From CAYXPR01 sp964467255 (GTDB lineage: Bacteria > Pseudomonadota > Alphaproteobacteria > Rickettsiales > RGZB01): DNA of 29,575 bases. The stretch spans positions 1 to 29,575 of the forward strand of contig CAYXPR010000019.1 in the NCBI GenBank assembly GCA_964467255.1, given 5' to 3'. The position numbers and the translations under genes are program-made. The notes under the pieces are model-generated. The model was not told where the DNA came from. It did no database searches and saw only the letters and a list, made by a program, of their open reading frames with translations. Below, piece after piece: positions 7,671 through 14,960 of this stretch (positions within the stretch are counted from its first letter, which is position 1; every line of letters begins with the position of its first letter).

Positions 7671-10600
7671 ATGAACACAGAGCAATACGAAAAACAATTC
7701 CGCAGCAGGTTAGAGACCGCTGAGCGTGCGGTATTAAACACGGACATTGACGTGCTCAGGCATTGTAATGAGCACGGCATTCCCGTGGGGTTGAATTTTA
7801 AAGAAATTGCCACCGGCGGTGACTTAGAAAATTTCCTGATTTTTTGCAGCAGATACCGCCTGCCACCCATTCCACAAAACGGCCTGAAAGAACCTGGTGC
7901 GTCGCTGATTTTGGTGATGGAAACCAAAATGAACCGCAACCACGGTGAAGTGGTGGCGGCCATTGCGGATGAAGTGGGGCGGAGTCTTTCGCCCCGTGTA
8001 CGCACGGCCTACATCCATGCGTCCATCAATCCAAACTACCGCGCTACCTTTGAGCGCGAAATGAAAGACAAGGTTTCCGAGCTGCTGGAAAATCAGGGCG
8101 CCGCCGTGATTCACACCAGCATCGGGTGGGATGATCTCGACCTTATCATGGGTTCTGATTCTGCGATGTCGCAAAAAGAGCATTTATCAAACATCGCAGC
8201 TTTTGTGGTGGACTCGGCCGGGAATGATGGTTGGTTTGGTGCCGATGGAAAAGGGATACCCCAACAAAAGCACAATGCCGTATCGCATTACCCGCCGCTT
8301 GTGGTGCACGTGGGTGCCGCTACGATTGCAGAGGGTGGTAAGCCGGTTGTGGATGGCTATAGCACAGCCAACGGACCTGCCTGTGTGGCGCCGGTGCACG
8401 GTTCGGTGATGGTGAACTGGGCAGATGGCGAGAAAAAGGCACCGGTGATTGGCACATCAGCGGCGGCACCGTATGTGAGTGGCGGGCTAGGCGCGCTGAA
8501 CGCGGAATATGGTAAATACCTCACGCGTGAACAGATGCTGTATGCCGTGCTGATGACGTGCCAGAAGGTCGATACCGTGGGCGCATGGGAGAAGAAAACA
8601 CCGGAGGCCGCCACGTTGGAATACAAAAAAAATGCAAAGGGCCTTTCATACAACCCCACCTATGCAGGCTTTGGTCTGGTGGATTTTCATAAGGCTGAGC
8701 AAGTTATTCGCCACATGGTGGCGCACGCGCAAGCAAACCCGCAAAGCATTACCGTGCCAATGGAAGAAATGGCGCGCATATCGGTGTTGCCAAGCCGCCA
8801 AGAACCGCGCGATGACGGGATGTATGAATACCGCCTGAAGATGGAAGAAGGCATCGCGCTCAAAACGTCTTTTGATATTATGTTTGAGAAAAAACGTGGT
8901 GATGTAAAAATCATCAGCCCTGAAGGTACGGAATATCCAGCCGTACTGAGCAAGGCGTATAAAAACGGCTATCATGGGCTCGGCATGACAACCATGCATG
9001 GCTGGGCGGGTGAAAAAACCGGCGGCGAGTGGGTGGTGGTTAGCCCCGTGCCCATCCGCGCGATTGAAATGCGCTCGCACCAGTTTGGTGCCCGCGACCT
9101 TGTGCAGAACATCACACCGGACATCTTGAGCCAACCTCTACCGAACATTGCTGATGCACGTACGCTCAAAGAATTGCGCGAAGATGTGGTGCGCGAACAG
9201 CTCCACCCACCGCATGCACGCCATCCGCGCCGCCATAGGTTGCAGCTGGACGGTGAACCAATTGCGGCCACCGATACGCGCGCCGTAGTGGATGCAGTCA
9301 GTGCATTTGCTGAAAAAAATAAAGCCATCAGCGAGCGTACGCGCACCATTACACATATTTCATACCCATGTAACGAGGCAGAACTTAGTGCCATCCGCAT
9401 GGTGAATCAGGATGACTGGCATCTATTACCAAATGATTTTCAGGAAAAAACACTGGCCGAATTTGAGCGTGCCGCCGAAGGCCACCGGCGCGACGGTAAC
9501 TTACTTGCAGAGGCGAACGTCTATTCCATGGCAGCGCAGGCCGCGCGCCGCCGCCTTGAGCTTACGGATAGTGAGGGAAGGCTGAACAGCGCCGTGGCGG
9601 TGGAGTTGATGGAAAAGGCTATGGTGATTCATGAAAAACAGGGCCACAAAGATTTCATGTTCCGCGATGGTGATATTTTATATGGCAGCATTTGCGCCAC
9701 AGTGGAAAGCCTGCGTCAGCTGGGGGCAAAAGGACAAGTGCCGCAGTATTATGAGAAATTGAAACCGCTGCGCGAAAAAATGGCAGAAATTTATACCAGC
9801 ATGCAGGGTGCAGCAGACGCGACCGCGCACCGTATTGAGCAGGGTGAGATGGGTTTTTCAGCCGACAAGCCGATTGGCACGGATAATGTGAGCCAGTGCG
9901 TAGTGTTGATGTTGCACGATCCGGTGAGCAAAAAAACCGGCCTTGCGCATGTGGATATTGAGTCGGATAAAAAATCACTCGATTTAATGTTCAAGCGTAT
10001 GCCAAGAAATCAGCTGCAGGCTCGCATTATCGGTGCGCGCTTTGATTCTGACATGGATTCGCACGTGAACCTTGAGGGCGTGATTGATTTTCTCCGATCA
10101 AGGGATGTAGACCTGCTTTCGGCAGATATTCTGAATTACAATGGGCCCAGCGCTATGGTAGTGGACCCAAAAACATTTGAAGTGAAAGAAGCGGTGCCGG
10201 AAGGCCCCAACGTGAATCGCCAGCTCAGTAACGCGCTGCACTTGTTTGCAGGGCTGGAAAAAGATGTGCACTTAAGTTTTGACTTCACCATTTCTCCGGA
10301 GCGTGCACCGCTGCTGCTGAATCAGGCCGCTGTTGCCAAATTGCGTGATGAATTTTTGGGCAAAGATGACGTGGAAATAGATGCGCAGCTGCGCTTTAAC
10401 AATACGTTTGAGCGTTCGGTCGTGTCGCATAACATCATGGCGCTAAGAGATGAATACCTCAAGCAGCTTGCTGTGGTGGAAGCGGCACTCAGCCAGCGGA
10501 TGCAACAATTTTCGGAAGGCGGTATTGCATTAAGCCCTGACGCTAAAGCGCAGGCACTGGAGTGGGTGAAGCAGGTGCCGATGCATGTGGGTGCAAACGC

Positions 10601-10811
10601 AGAGGCAGCGAATCAGCCGCTGATCGAATGCATTAACACGCGCCTGTTTAATGTGGTGGGGCAGGAAGCGGTGGTGAACCCCGATGAAATGAACAGGGTA
10701 AAATTTGCGAAGCAGCCATTCACGGTGATAGAGCAGCAAACGCAGCGCGAAAAAGCCTACACCGACAAGGTACAGCCCCCGCCATCATCGAACACGCTGC
10801 CGCCTTTTTAA
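7671..10811 (+). CDS. Subtilase / P-domain-like / NTAN1-CheD-like amidohydrolase fusion protein
   Basis: A 1046-residue multidomain protein without a classical signal peptide. Residues about 75-330 resemble a peptidase S8 (subtilase) domain: HGEVVA (His91), SAGNDG (oxyanion Asn185) and GTSAAAPYVSG (nucleophile Ser263). The usual catalytic Asp position, at the end of the first strand, appears to be Glu84 (LILVMETK). Residues about 385-467 look like a P/proprotein-convertase domain (GDVKIISPEGTEY, GWAGEKTGGEW). Residues about 595-715 are helical and TPR-like. Residues about 728-885 resemble NTAN1 and the CheD fold: Thr737, Cys743 (QCVVLML) and His760 (GLAHVD), with a Cys-His spacing of 17, then IGARFD and GPNVNRQL-type segments. 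The remaining C-terminus is helical with no recognised motif. The gene is divergent from the efflux operon and convergent with tas; its stop overlaps the tas stop. Assignments are by motif reading. The protease call is good and the NTAN1-like call plausible; combined function and targets are unknown. Confidence 0.75.
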   Translation: MNTEQYEKQFRSRLETAERAVLNTDIDVLRHCNEHGIPVGLNFKEIATGGDLENFLIFCSRYRLPPIPQNGLKEPGASLILVMETKMNRNHGEVVAAIADEVGRSLSPRVRTAYIHASINPNYRATFEREMKDKVSELLENQGAAVIHTSIGWDDLDLIMGSDSAMSQKEHLSNIAAFVVDSAGNDGWFGADGKGIPQQKHNAVSHYPPLVVHVGAATIAEGGKPVVDGYSTANGPACVAPVHGSVMVNWADGEKKAPVIGTSAAAPYVSGGLGALNAEYGKYLTREQMLYAVLMTCQKVDTVGAWEKKTPEAATLEYKKNAKGLSYNPTYAGFGLVDFHKAEQVIRHMVAHAQANPQSITVPMEEMARISVLPSRQEPRDDGMYEYRLKMEEGIALKTSFDIMFEKKRGDVKIISPEGTEYPAVLSKAYKNGYHGLGMTTMHGWAGEKTGGEWVVVSPVPIRAIEMRSHQFGARDLVQNITPDILSQPLPNIADARTLKELREDVVREQLHPPHARHPRRHRLQLDGEPIAATDTRAVVDAVSAFAEKNKAISERTRTITHISYPCNEAELSAIRMVNQDDWHLLPNDFQEKTLAEFERAAEGHRRDGNLLAEANVYSMAAQAARRRLELTDSEGRLNSAVAVELMEKAMVIHEKQGHKDFMFRDGDILYGSICATVESLRQLGAKGQVPQYYEKLKPLREKMAEIYTSMQGAADATAHRIEQGEMGFSADKPIGTDNVSQCVVLMLHDPVSKKTGLAHVDIESDKKSLDLMFKRMPRNQLQARIIGARFDSDMDSHVNLEGVIDFLRSRDVDLLSADILNYNGPSAMVVDPKTFEVKEAVPEGPNVNRQLSNALHLFAGLEKDVHLSFDFTISPERAPLLLNQAAVAKLRDEFLGKDDVEIDAQLRFNNTFERSVVSHNIMALRDEYLKQLAVVEAALSQRMQQFSEGGIALSPDAKAQALEWVKQVPMHVGANAEAANQPLIECINTRLFNVVGQEAVVNPDEMNRVKFAKQPFTVIEQQTQREKAYTDKVQPPPSSNTLPPF

Positions 10812-11863
10812 GGGCTGGGGTTTGGGATATCGGTATGCACGGCTTCAATTGCCCCCAGCACATCGTGCGAGAGCGTTACATCCACACTTTCGATATTTTC
10901 TTTTAACTGCGCAAGGCTCGTTGCGCCAATGATATTGCTGGTTACAAACGGTTGGCGGTTTACATAGGCAAGCGCCATTTGCGTAAGGCTCAGGCCATGC
11001 TGCTTGGCAATGTCAGCATAACGCTGCGTGGCTTTTTGCGCGAGCGGATTGTTGTAACGCTGAAAGCGCGTGAACAGCGTAAGCCGCGCATTAGCAGGCC
11101 GAGCGCCACCGAGATATTTACCGGAAAGCACACCGAAAGCGAGCGGTGAATAGGCGAGCAGGCCAAGCTGTTCGCGGATGCTCATTTCCGCAAGGCCGAT
11201 TTCATAACTCCGGTTTAGCAAGTTATAGGGATTCTGGATGCTCATGGTGCGCGGCAGATTGTGCTCACGCGCCAGCCGCAAGCATTCCATCATGCCCCAC
11301 GGTGTTTCATTTGAAATCCCGACATGGCGGATTTTTCCCTGCTTGATGAGTGCGGCGAGTGCCTCAAATGTTTCACGCAGCGGAATAATGTCCGTTTCTT
11401 CCACATGTTCATAACCGAGTTTGCCAAAAAAATTGGTGCTGCGTTCCGGCCAATGCAGTTGGTAGAGGTCAATATAATCTGTTTGCAGGCGTTTCAAACT
11501 GCGTTCAACGGCAAGTTTGATATCTGCTGCGGCAAGGTGCGACTCGCGGCCATCCCTGAAATATTCAAAGCCGGGGCCGAATACTTTGCTCGGGCCCACC
11601 ACCTTGGTAGCAAGAATCACATCATCGCGCCGCCCGCGTTTTTTCAGCCACGTGCCGATATAGGTTTCGGTTAACCCTTGCGTTTCTTTTTTGGGCGGCA
11701 CGGGATAAAGCTCGGCGGTATCCATAAAATTTACGCCGCGGTTCCACGCCATGTCCATCTGTGCATGGGCTTCGGCTTCCGTGTTCTGTTCGCCCCATGT
11801 CATGGTGCCAAGGCAGATAAGGCTAACGGAGAGGTTGGTGGTGCCAAGGGTACGGTATTGCAT
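10808..11863 (-). CDS. tas: NADP(H)-dependent aldo/keto reductase, Tas family
   Basis: A 351-residue cytosolic (beta/alpha)8-barrel oxidoreductase. The catalytic tetrad is visible: Asp48 and Tyr53 (MDTAELYP), Lys87 (ILATKVVG) and His137 (LYQLHWPER). Family signatures also include ETQGLTETYIG, KIRHVGISNETPWG, IQNPYNLLNRSYE and GKYLGGARP, which closely follow E. coli Tas over the full length. Tas-type enzymes reduce aldehydes and ketones with NADPH; the physiological substrate is not established. The stop codon overlaps that of the convergent fusion-protein gene (TTAA, 10808-10811), with no terminator between them. A small lipoprotein gene lies 13 bases upstream on the same strand and may be co-transcribed. 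Confidence 0.93.
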   Translation of the reverse strand: MQYRTLGTTNLSVSLICLGTMTWGEQNTEAEAHAQMDMAWNRGVNFMDTAELYPVPPKKETQGLTETYIGTWLKKRGRRDDVILATKVVGPSKVFGPGFEYFRDGRESHLAAADIKLAVERSLKRLQTDYIDLYQLHWPERSTNFFGKLGYEHVEETDIIPLRETFEALAALIKQGKIRHVGISNETPWGMMECLRLAREHNLPRTMSIQNPYNLLNRSYEIGLAEMSIREQLGLLAYSPLAFGVLSGKYLGGARPANARLTLFTRFQRYNNPLAQKATQRYADIAKQHGLSLTQMALAYVNRQPFVTSNIIGATSLAQLKENIESVDVTLSHDVLGAIEAVHTDIPNPSP

Positions 11864-11875
11864 GCAGTATGTCTT

Positions 11876-12136
11876 TCAGTCTTGGTCTCGGTGCCGTGGC
11901 TGGTTCTTAATTTCTTTAGGTACTAATTTTTTCTGAAACAGTAATTTTTTGCCGCGTAGCTTCAGTTTCCAATTTTCAAAAGGTGTGCCCACGCAGGCGT
12001 CTTCCCTTGTTTTATAATCAAAGGGAGAAAATCCTGATAAAGCACAGCCGTTAAGCAGTGCCCCCACACACAATAACATTATGCATCGACAGCAGGCGTG
12101 TCTCATACTTGTTTGCGTCAAAAATTGTACTTTCAC
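11876..12136 (-). CDS. Small putative lipoprotein (unknown function)
   Basis: The longest reading uses a GTG start at 12136 (86 residues). An internal ATG at 12106 (76 residues) gives a more typical signal peptide, MRHACCRC... with lipobox LNGC, so the real start may be there. The mature part is short and basic (KLKLRGKKLLFQKKLVPK) and shows no motif I recognise. Neither start has a convincing ribosome binding site. It lies directly upstream of tas on the same strand and is divergent from arsC, with 29 bases between starts. A real but poorly conserved lipoprotein is more likely than not, because the signal peptide and lipobox are good. Confidence 0.5.
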   Translation of the reverse strand: MKVQFLTQTSMRHACCRCIMLLCVGALLNGCALSGFSPFDYKTREDACVGTPFENWKLKLRGKKLLFQKKLVPKEIKNQPRHRDQD

Positions 12137-12165
12137 ATTTATAGCGTTCTGCTAAGTTTGGCGCG

Positions 12166-12633
12166 ATGAAAAAAATATTAGTACTTTGTACAGGTAATTC
12201 CTGCCGCAGCATTATGATGGAAGCGCTGCTGAACCATTATGGTGCTGGCAAGGTGCAGGCATTCAGCGCGGGCAGCAAGCCCACTGGTGTGGTGAATCCC
12301 ATCACGCTTGAGGTGCTGGCCAACTGGCATATTTCAACCGCCGGTGCGCGCAGCAAATCGTGGGATGAATTTGCCGGTCAGCCATTTGATATCGTGATTA
12401 CCGTGTGCGATAACGCCAAGGGTGAGACCTGCCCTGTTTTCACTGGCGCACCGGTGCGCGTGCATTGGGGCGTGGATGACCCCGCCCGCGTGGAAGGCCC
12501 ATCAAACCGTGTGATGCCCGAGCATGAACGTGTATTGGCGCTGCTTGAGAAAAAGGCAAAAGCGCTGCTGGCGCTGGATTTAAGCGCACTAAGTAATGCC
12601 GAGCTCAAAGCGGCACTCGCTAAGGTTGAATGA
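12166..12633 (+). CDS. arsC: Arsenate reductase, low-molecular-weight phosphatase type (ArsC)
   Basis: A 155-residue cytosolic enzyme of the LMW protein tyrosine phosphatase fold. The P-loop C-x5-R is CTGNSCR (Cys8 to Arg14) at the very N-terminus. The redox cysteines of thioredoxin-coupled ArsC enzymes are present at Cys81 and Cys89 (TVCDNAKGETCP), and the HWGVDDP segment supplies the Asp general acid. These features favour arsenate reductase over a protein phosphatase. The family reduces arsenate to arsenite and relays the disulphide to thioredoxin. The C-terminus is about 20 residues longer than the core. No arsB, acr3 or arsR is nearby, so the gene is outside a normal ars operon. Confidence 0.9.
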   Translation: MKKILVLCTGNSCRSIMMEALLNHYGAGKVQAFSAGSKPTGVVNPITLEVLANWHISTAGARSKSWDEFAGQPFDIVITVCDNAKGETCPVFTGAPVRVHWGVDDPARVEGPSNRVMPEHERVLALLEKKAKALLALDLSALSNAELKAALAKVE

Positions 12634-12703
12634 GTGCTTGATTTATTCTGCCACCATACGTAGTCTGCCACCCATATAACCTTATTTTTTGAAGGAAATG
12701 AGT

Positions 12704-13072
12704 ATGGCGTCTTTATACGAGCGTTTGGGCGGCGAAGCGGCGGTTAATGCGGCGGTCGATATTTTCTATAAGAAGGTGATGGCGGATGCCCGCGTGAACT
12801 ATTTCTTTGATGGCATCGACCTTGCCAAGCAAATCAAGAAGCAGAAAAACTTCCTCAGTTATGCCTTCGGTGGGCCGAACAAATACAGCGGTGTGGGCAT
12901 GCGTAACGCCCATAAAAGGCTGGTGAACGAGAAAGGGCTGAACGATTCGCATTTTGATGTTATTATCGGTCATCTCGGTGCGACGCTTCAGGAATTGAAA
13001 GTGCCCGCAGAATTGATTAAAGAAGCAGCGGCCATTGCGGAAAGTACGCGCAAGGACGTGCTGAACAAGTAG
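12704..13072 (+). CDS. Truncated haemoglobin, group I (TrHbN type)
   Basis: A 122-residue globin. The ATG at 12704 is preferred because GAAGGA at 12691-12696 lies about 7 bases upstream and the protein then starts MASLYERLGG, the normal family start; upstream TTG (12689) and ATG (12698) codons are in frame. Typical TrHb features are ERLGGEAAV, NYFFDGID (B-helix region), FLSYAFGGPNKYSG (the glycine motif), and MRNAHKRL, where the His is the proximal haem ligand. Group I is preferred over group II because of the length and the GGPNKY pattern. Such proteins bind O2 or NO and often detoxify NO. It probably forms an operon with the next gene, whose ribosome binding site overlaps its stop codon. 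Confidence 0.92.
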   Translation: MASLYERLGGEAAVNAAVDIFYKKVMADARVNYFFDGIDLAKQIKKQKNFLSYAFGGPNKYSGVGMRNAHKRLVNEKGLNDSHFDVIIGHLGATLQELKVPAELIKEAAAIAESTRKDVLNK

Positions 13073-13081
13073 GAGATTTCT

Positions 13082-13666
13082 GTGCCTCAGTTGTGCGTGC
13101 GTGTGGCTGTCGGTGTGATGCTGATAGGTAGTGTATTGGCACTACCCGCACGGGCAGCAGATGGTGTGGAAGACTCTATTCAGCTTGGGCTTAAGGCTTA
13201 CCAGCAAGGTGAAACAACCAAGGCAGCGAACCATTTGCGCTATGCGGCGGGTTTAATTGGTGATGCAGGCGTTAAAAAAACAGCCGACCTGCTGCCCGCC
13301 GCGCCAAAAGGCTGGAGCGCCGCCGAAGGCGAGCGTGAACAGGTTAATTTCATGGGCGGCTTCCTATCTTTAGTACGTGAATACCGCAAAGGCGATATAA
13401 CGCTGGTGGTGCGCACCACGGCAGACTCGCCCATGTTTTATGACTTTGTGAACACACTGGCAGCAGAGAAAACAAAACTGAAATCGCCGAGTGTTATTAT
13501 GGTGAATGGCAGGCCTGCCGTGCTAAAAGAAGAAGGTAAGGTACAGGCATCGCTGGCAGTACCACTTAAAAACGGTGTATTGATAACGGTTAGCGGAAAC
13601 GCGAACCGTAAGCAGATTACAGAATTCGCAGAATCCCTTGACCTTAGCGGTATCGAGAAGCTTTAG
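13082..13666 (+). CDS. Small exported protein of unknown function
   Basis: A 194-residue protein starting with GTG at 13082, preceded by AGGAG (13072-13076) that overlaps the globin stop. It has a Sec signal peptide with likely cleavage after ALPARA. A helical segment (IQLGLKAYQQGETTKAANHL, which resembles a single TPR helix pair) is followed by a mixed alpha/beta domain (about residues 85-194) with repeated beta-strands such as ITLVVRTT, SVIMVNGRPAVL and GVLITVSGN. No catalytic motif is visible. It is probably co-transcribed with the globin gene and lies immediately before a diguanylate cyclase gene (6-base gap). A periplasmic location is inferred from the signal peptide. I do not recognise the family. 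Confidence 0.85.
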   Translation: MPQLCVRVAVGVMLIGSVLALPARAADGVEDSIQLGLKAYQQGETTKAANHLRYAAGLIGDAGVKKTADLLPAAPKGWSAAEGEREQVNFMGGFLSLVREYRKGDITLVVRTTADSPMFYDFVNTLAAEKTKLKSPSVIMVNGRPAVLKEEGKVQASLAVPLKNGVLITVSGNANRKQITEFAESLDLSGIEKL

Positions 13667-13672
13667 CATTAT

Positions 13673-14608
13673 ATGGTTTCAATTCCCCCATTAAAAAGCC
13701 GTGCCATTTTGCAGGTGATTGTTGACCAGATGAATGAAGGCATTTTGGTGGTCGACACAAAAGGCATCATTCAAGACTGTAACCCTGCGTTGGAGCGCAT
13801 GCTGGGCTACGCTGCTGGCGAGTTGATACAGCAGCCACTTGCTGTATTAATTCCGACGGACGCGGCAGCAGCGCATGACTCTTATATGCAGGCCTTTGTG
13901 AAATCCGGCATGGCGCACATTATGGCCGAGGGGCGTGAAGTGGCCGGAAGGCATAAGGGCGGGCATATTGTGCCGCTGGAAGTGGGTATCACGCGCGTGC
14001 AAGTCGCATCCCAATTATTACTGGTGGCGGTGGTGCGCGATATTACCGAGCGCAAAAAAGCGCAGGATGAACTCTATCACAGTGCTACCCATGACCAACT
14101 GACCGATCTTTCAAACCGCATGAACTTCCGTGTGCAATTGCAGCGCGCGCTGCTGGACGCCAAACGCTATAAAGACCGCTTCTTTGCCATTTTATATTGC
14201 GACCTGAACAAGTTTAAACAAGTCAATGACACGCTGGGTCACCAAGTGGGTGACTTGCTGCTGCGGCAGGTTTCCGTGCGCCTCAAAAGCACGATTCGTG
14301 ACACGGATTTGCTGGCACGTTTTGGCGGGGATGAATTTGCGCTGCTCGCGCAGCAGGCGGATGAAGCGAGTTGCCGCCTGATTGCAGAGCGCATGATTAC
14401 GCTCGTGGATGCACCGTTTGAAATGAATAGTAAAAAAGTCGGTGTGGGCATCAGCATCGGCATTGCGCTTTGCCCGAAAGATGGACAGGATGCAGCAACC
14501 TTGCTGAACCACGCGGATAAAGCTATGTATCAGGCCAAGGCGGTGGGCGAAAGTGCTTATCGCTTTTACACAGAAACCACTCCTGCGCCGGTGGTGTCTG
14601 ATGCGTAA
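13673..14608 (+). CDS. PAS-GGDEF diguanylate cyclase (paralogue A)
   Basis: A 311-residue cytosolic signalling protein. An N-terminal PAS domain (about residues 8-128: NEGILVVDTKGIIQDCNPALERMLGY, ending VVRDITERKKAQ) precedes a GGDEF domain (about 135-300). The active-site motif is intact (FGGDEF, GGDEF at 218-222), and an RxxD product-inhibition site (RDTD) sits five residues before it. It therefore should make c-di-GMP from two GTP and be feedback-inhibited. No transmembrane segment is visible, so the PAS domain probably senses an internal cue such as redox state or a ligand. The location next to a globin gene hints at gas or redox sensing, but that is inference. It is a close paralogue of the cyclase at 16473. 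Confidence 0.95.
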   Translation: MVSIPPLKSRAILQVIVDQMNEGILVVDTKGIIQDCNPALERMLGYAAGELIQQPLAVLIPTDAAAAHDSYMQAFVKSGMAHIMAEGREVAGRHKGGHIVPLEVGITRVQVASQLLLVAVVRDITERKKAQDELYHSATHDQLTDLSNRMNFRVQLQRALLDAKRYKDRFFAILYCDLNKFKQVNDTLGHQVGDLLLRQVSVRLKSTIRDTDLLARFGGDEFALLAQQADEASCRLIAERMITLVDAPFEMNSKKVGVGISIGIALCPKDGQDAATLLNHADKAMYQAKAVGESAYRFYTETTPAPVVSDA

Positions 14609-14915
14609 AGGGTTCGGTATCAAAAGCCTGATTACGATTTTTGTACTTATTTTCTGTCTGACATCTATGCCAGCTTTTGCGGATGATTGCGCCGGTGAAA
14701 TCGATTGTGAATATTCTTTGCAGAATGCCGACAAAACAGATTCCCATAAAGGGGTCGATGAATGCGCGTGTTGTGATACGCACCAGATTAAAACCCTTGG
14801 TTCTGCAATGGTGCTTGCCGTGCAGATTGTAGAAGACAACATCTTCTCTTCTCGGCCGGAGCGTTTCTATTATAACCGCGCCACCTCTCCGCTGCTGGAG
14901 CCTCCGGCCGCTTGA
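14601..14915 (+). CDS. Small exported cysteine-containing protein
   Basis: A 104-residue protein whose ATG at 14601 lies inside the last codons of the cyclase gene (8-base overlap), suggesting translational coupling. It has a signal peptide with likely cleavage after MPAFA. The mature part contains five cysteines, including ECACCDTH, and ends in a proline-rich RATSPLLEPPAA tail. This tail and the Cys/His cluster resemble short exported proteins that often precede metal-efflux operons, but no metal pump follows here. The next gene is a tandem DsbA-like protein, so a role as a thiol-redox partner or metal binder is possible. No family is firmly recognised. Confidence 0.75.
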   Translation: MRKGFGIKSLITIFVLIFCLTSMPAFADDCAGEIDCEYSLQNADKTDSHKGVDECACCDTHQIKTLGSAMVLAVQIVEDNIFSSRPERFYYNRATSPLLEPPAA

Positions 14916-14950
14916 TTGTTTCGTTTATTCTTTTTTAAATACGAACAATC
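14914..14950 (+). promoter_or_regulatory. Inverted repeat between the small Cys protein and the DsbA-like gene
   Basis: The arm GATTGTTTCGT (14914-14924) pairs with ACGAACAATC (14941-14950), leaving one bulged T and a 16-base A/T-rich loop with a T6 run. It starts in the upstream stop codon and ends directly before the AGGAG ribosome binding site (14951-14955). It could be an operator, or an mRNA hairpin controlling expression of the DsbA-like gene. It is not a normal terminator because the T-run lies in the loop. Confidence 0.4.
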
Positions 14951-14960
14951 AGGAGTTTTT

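Noticed and set aside
12166..12633. arsC as part of an arsenic-resistance operon
   Set aside because: No arsR, arsB, acr3 or arsH-like gene is nearby; only a globin gene follows.
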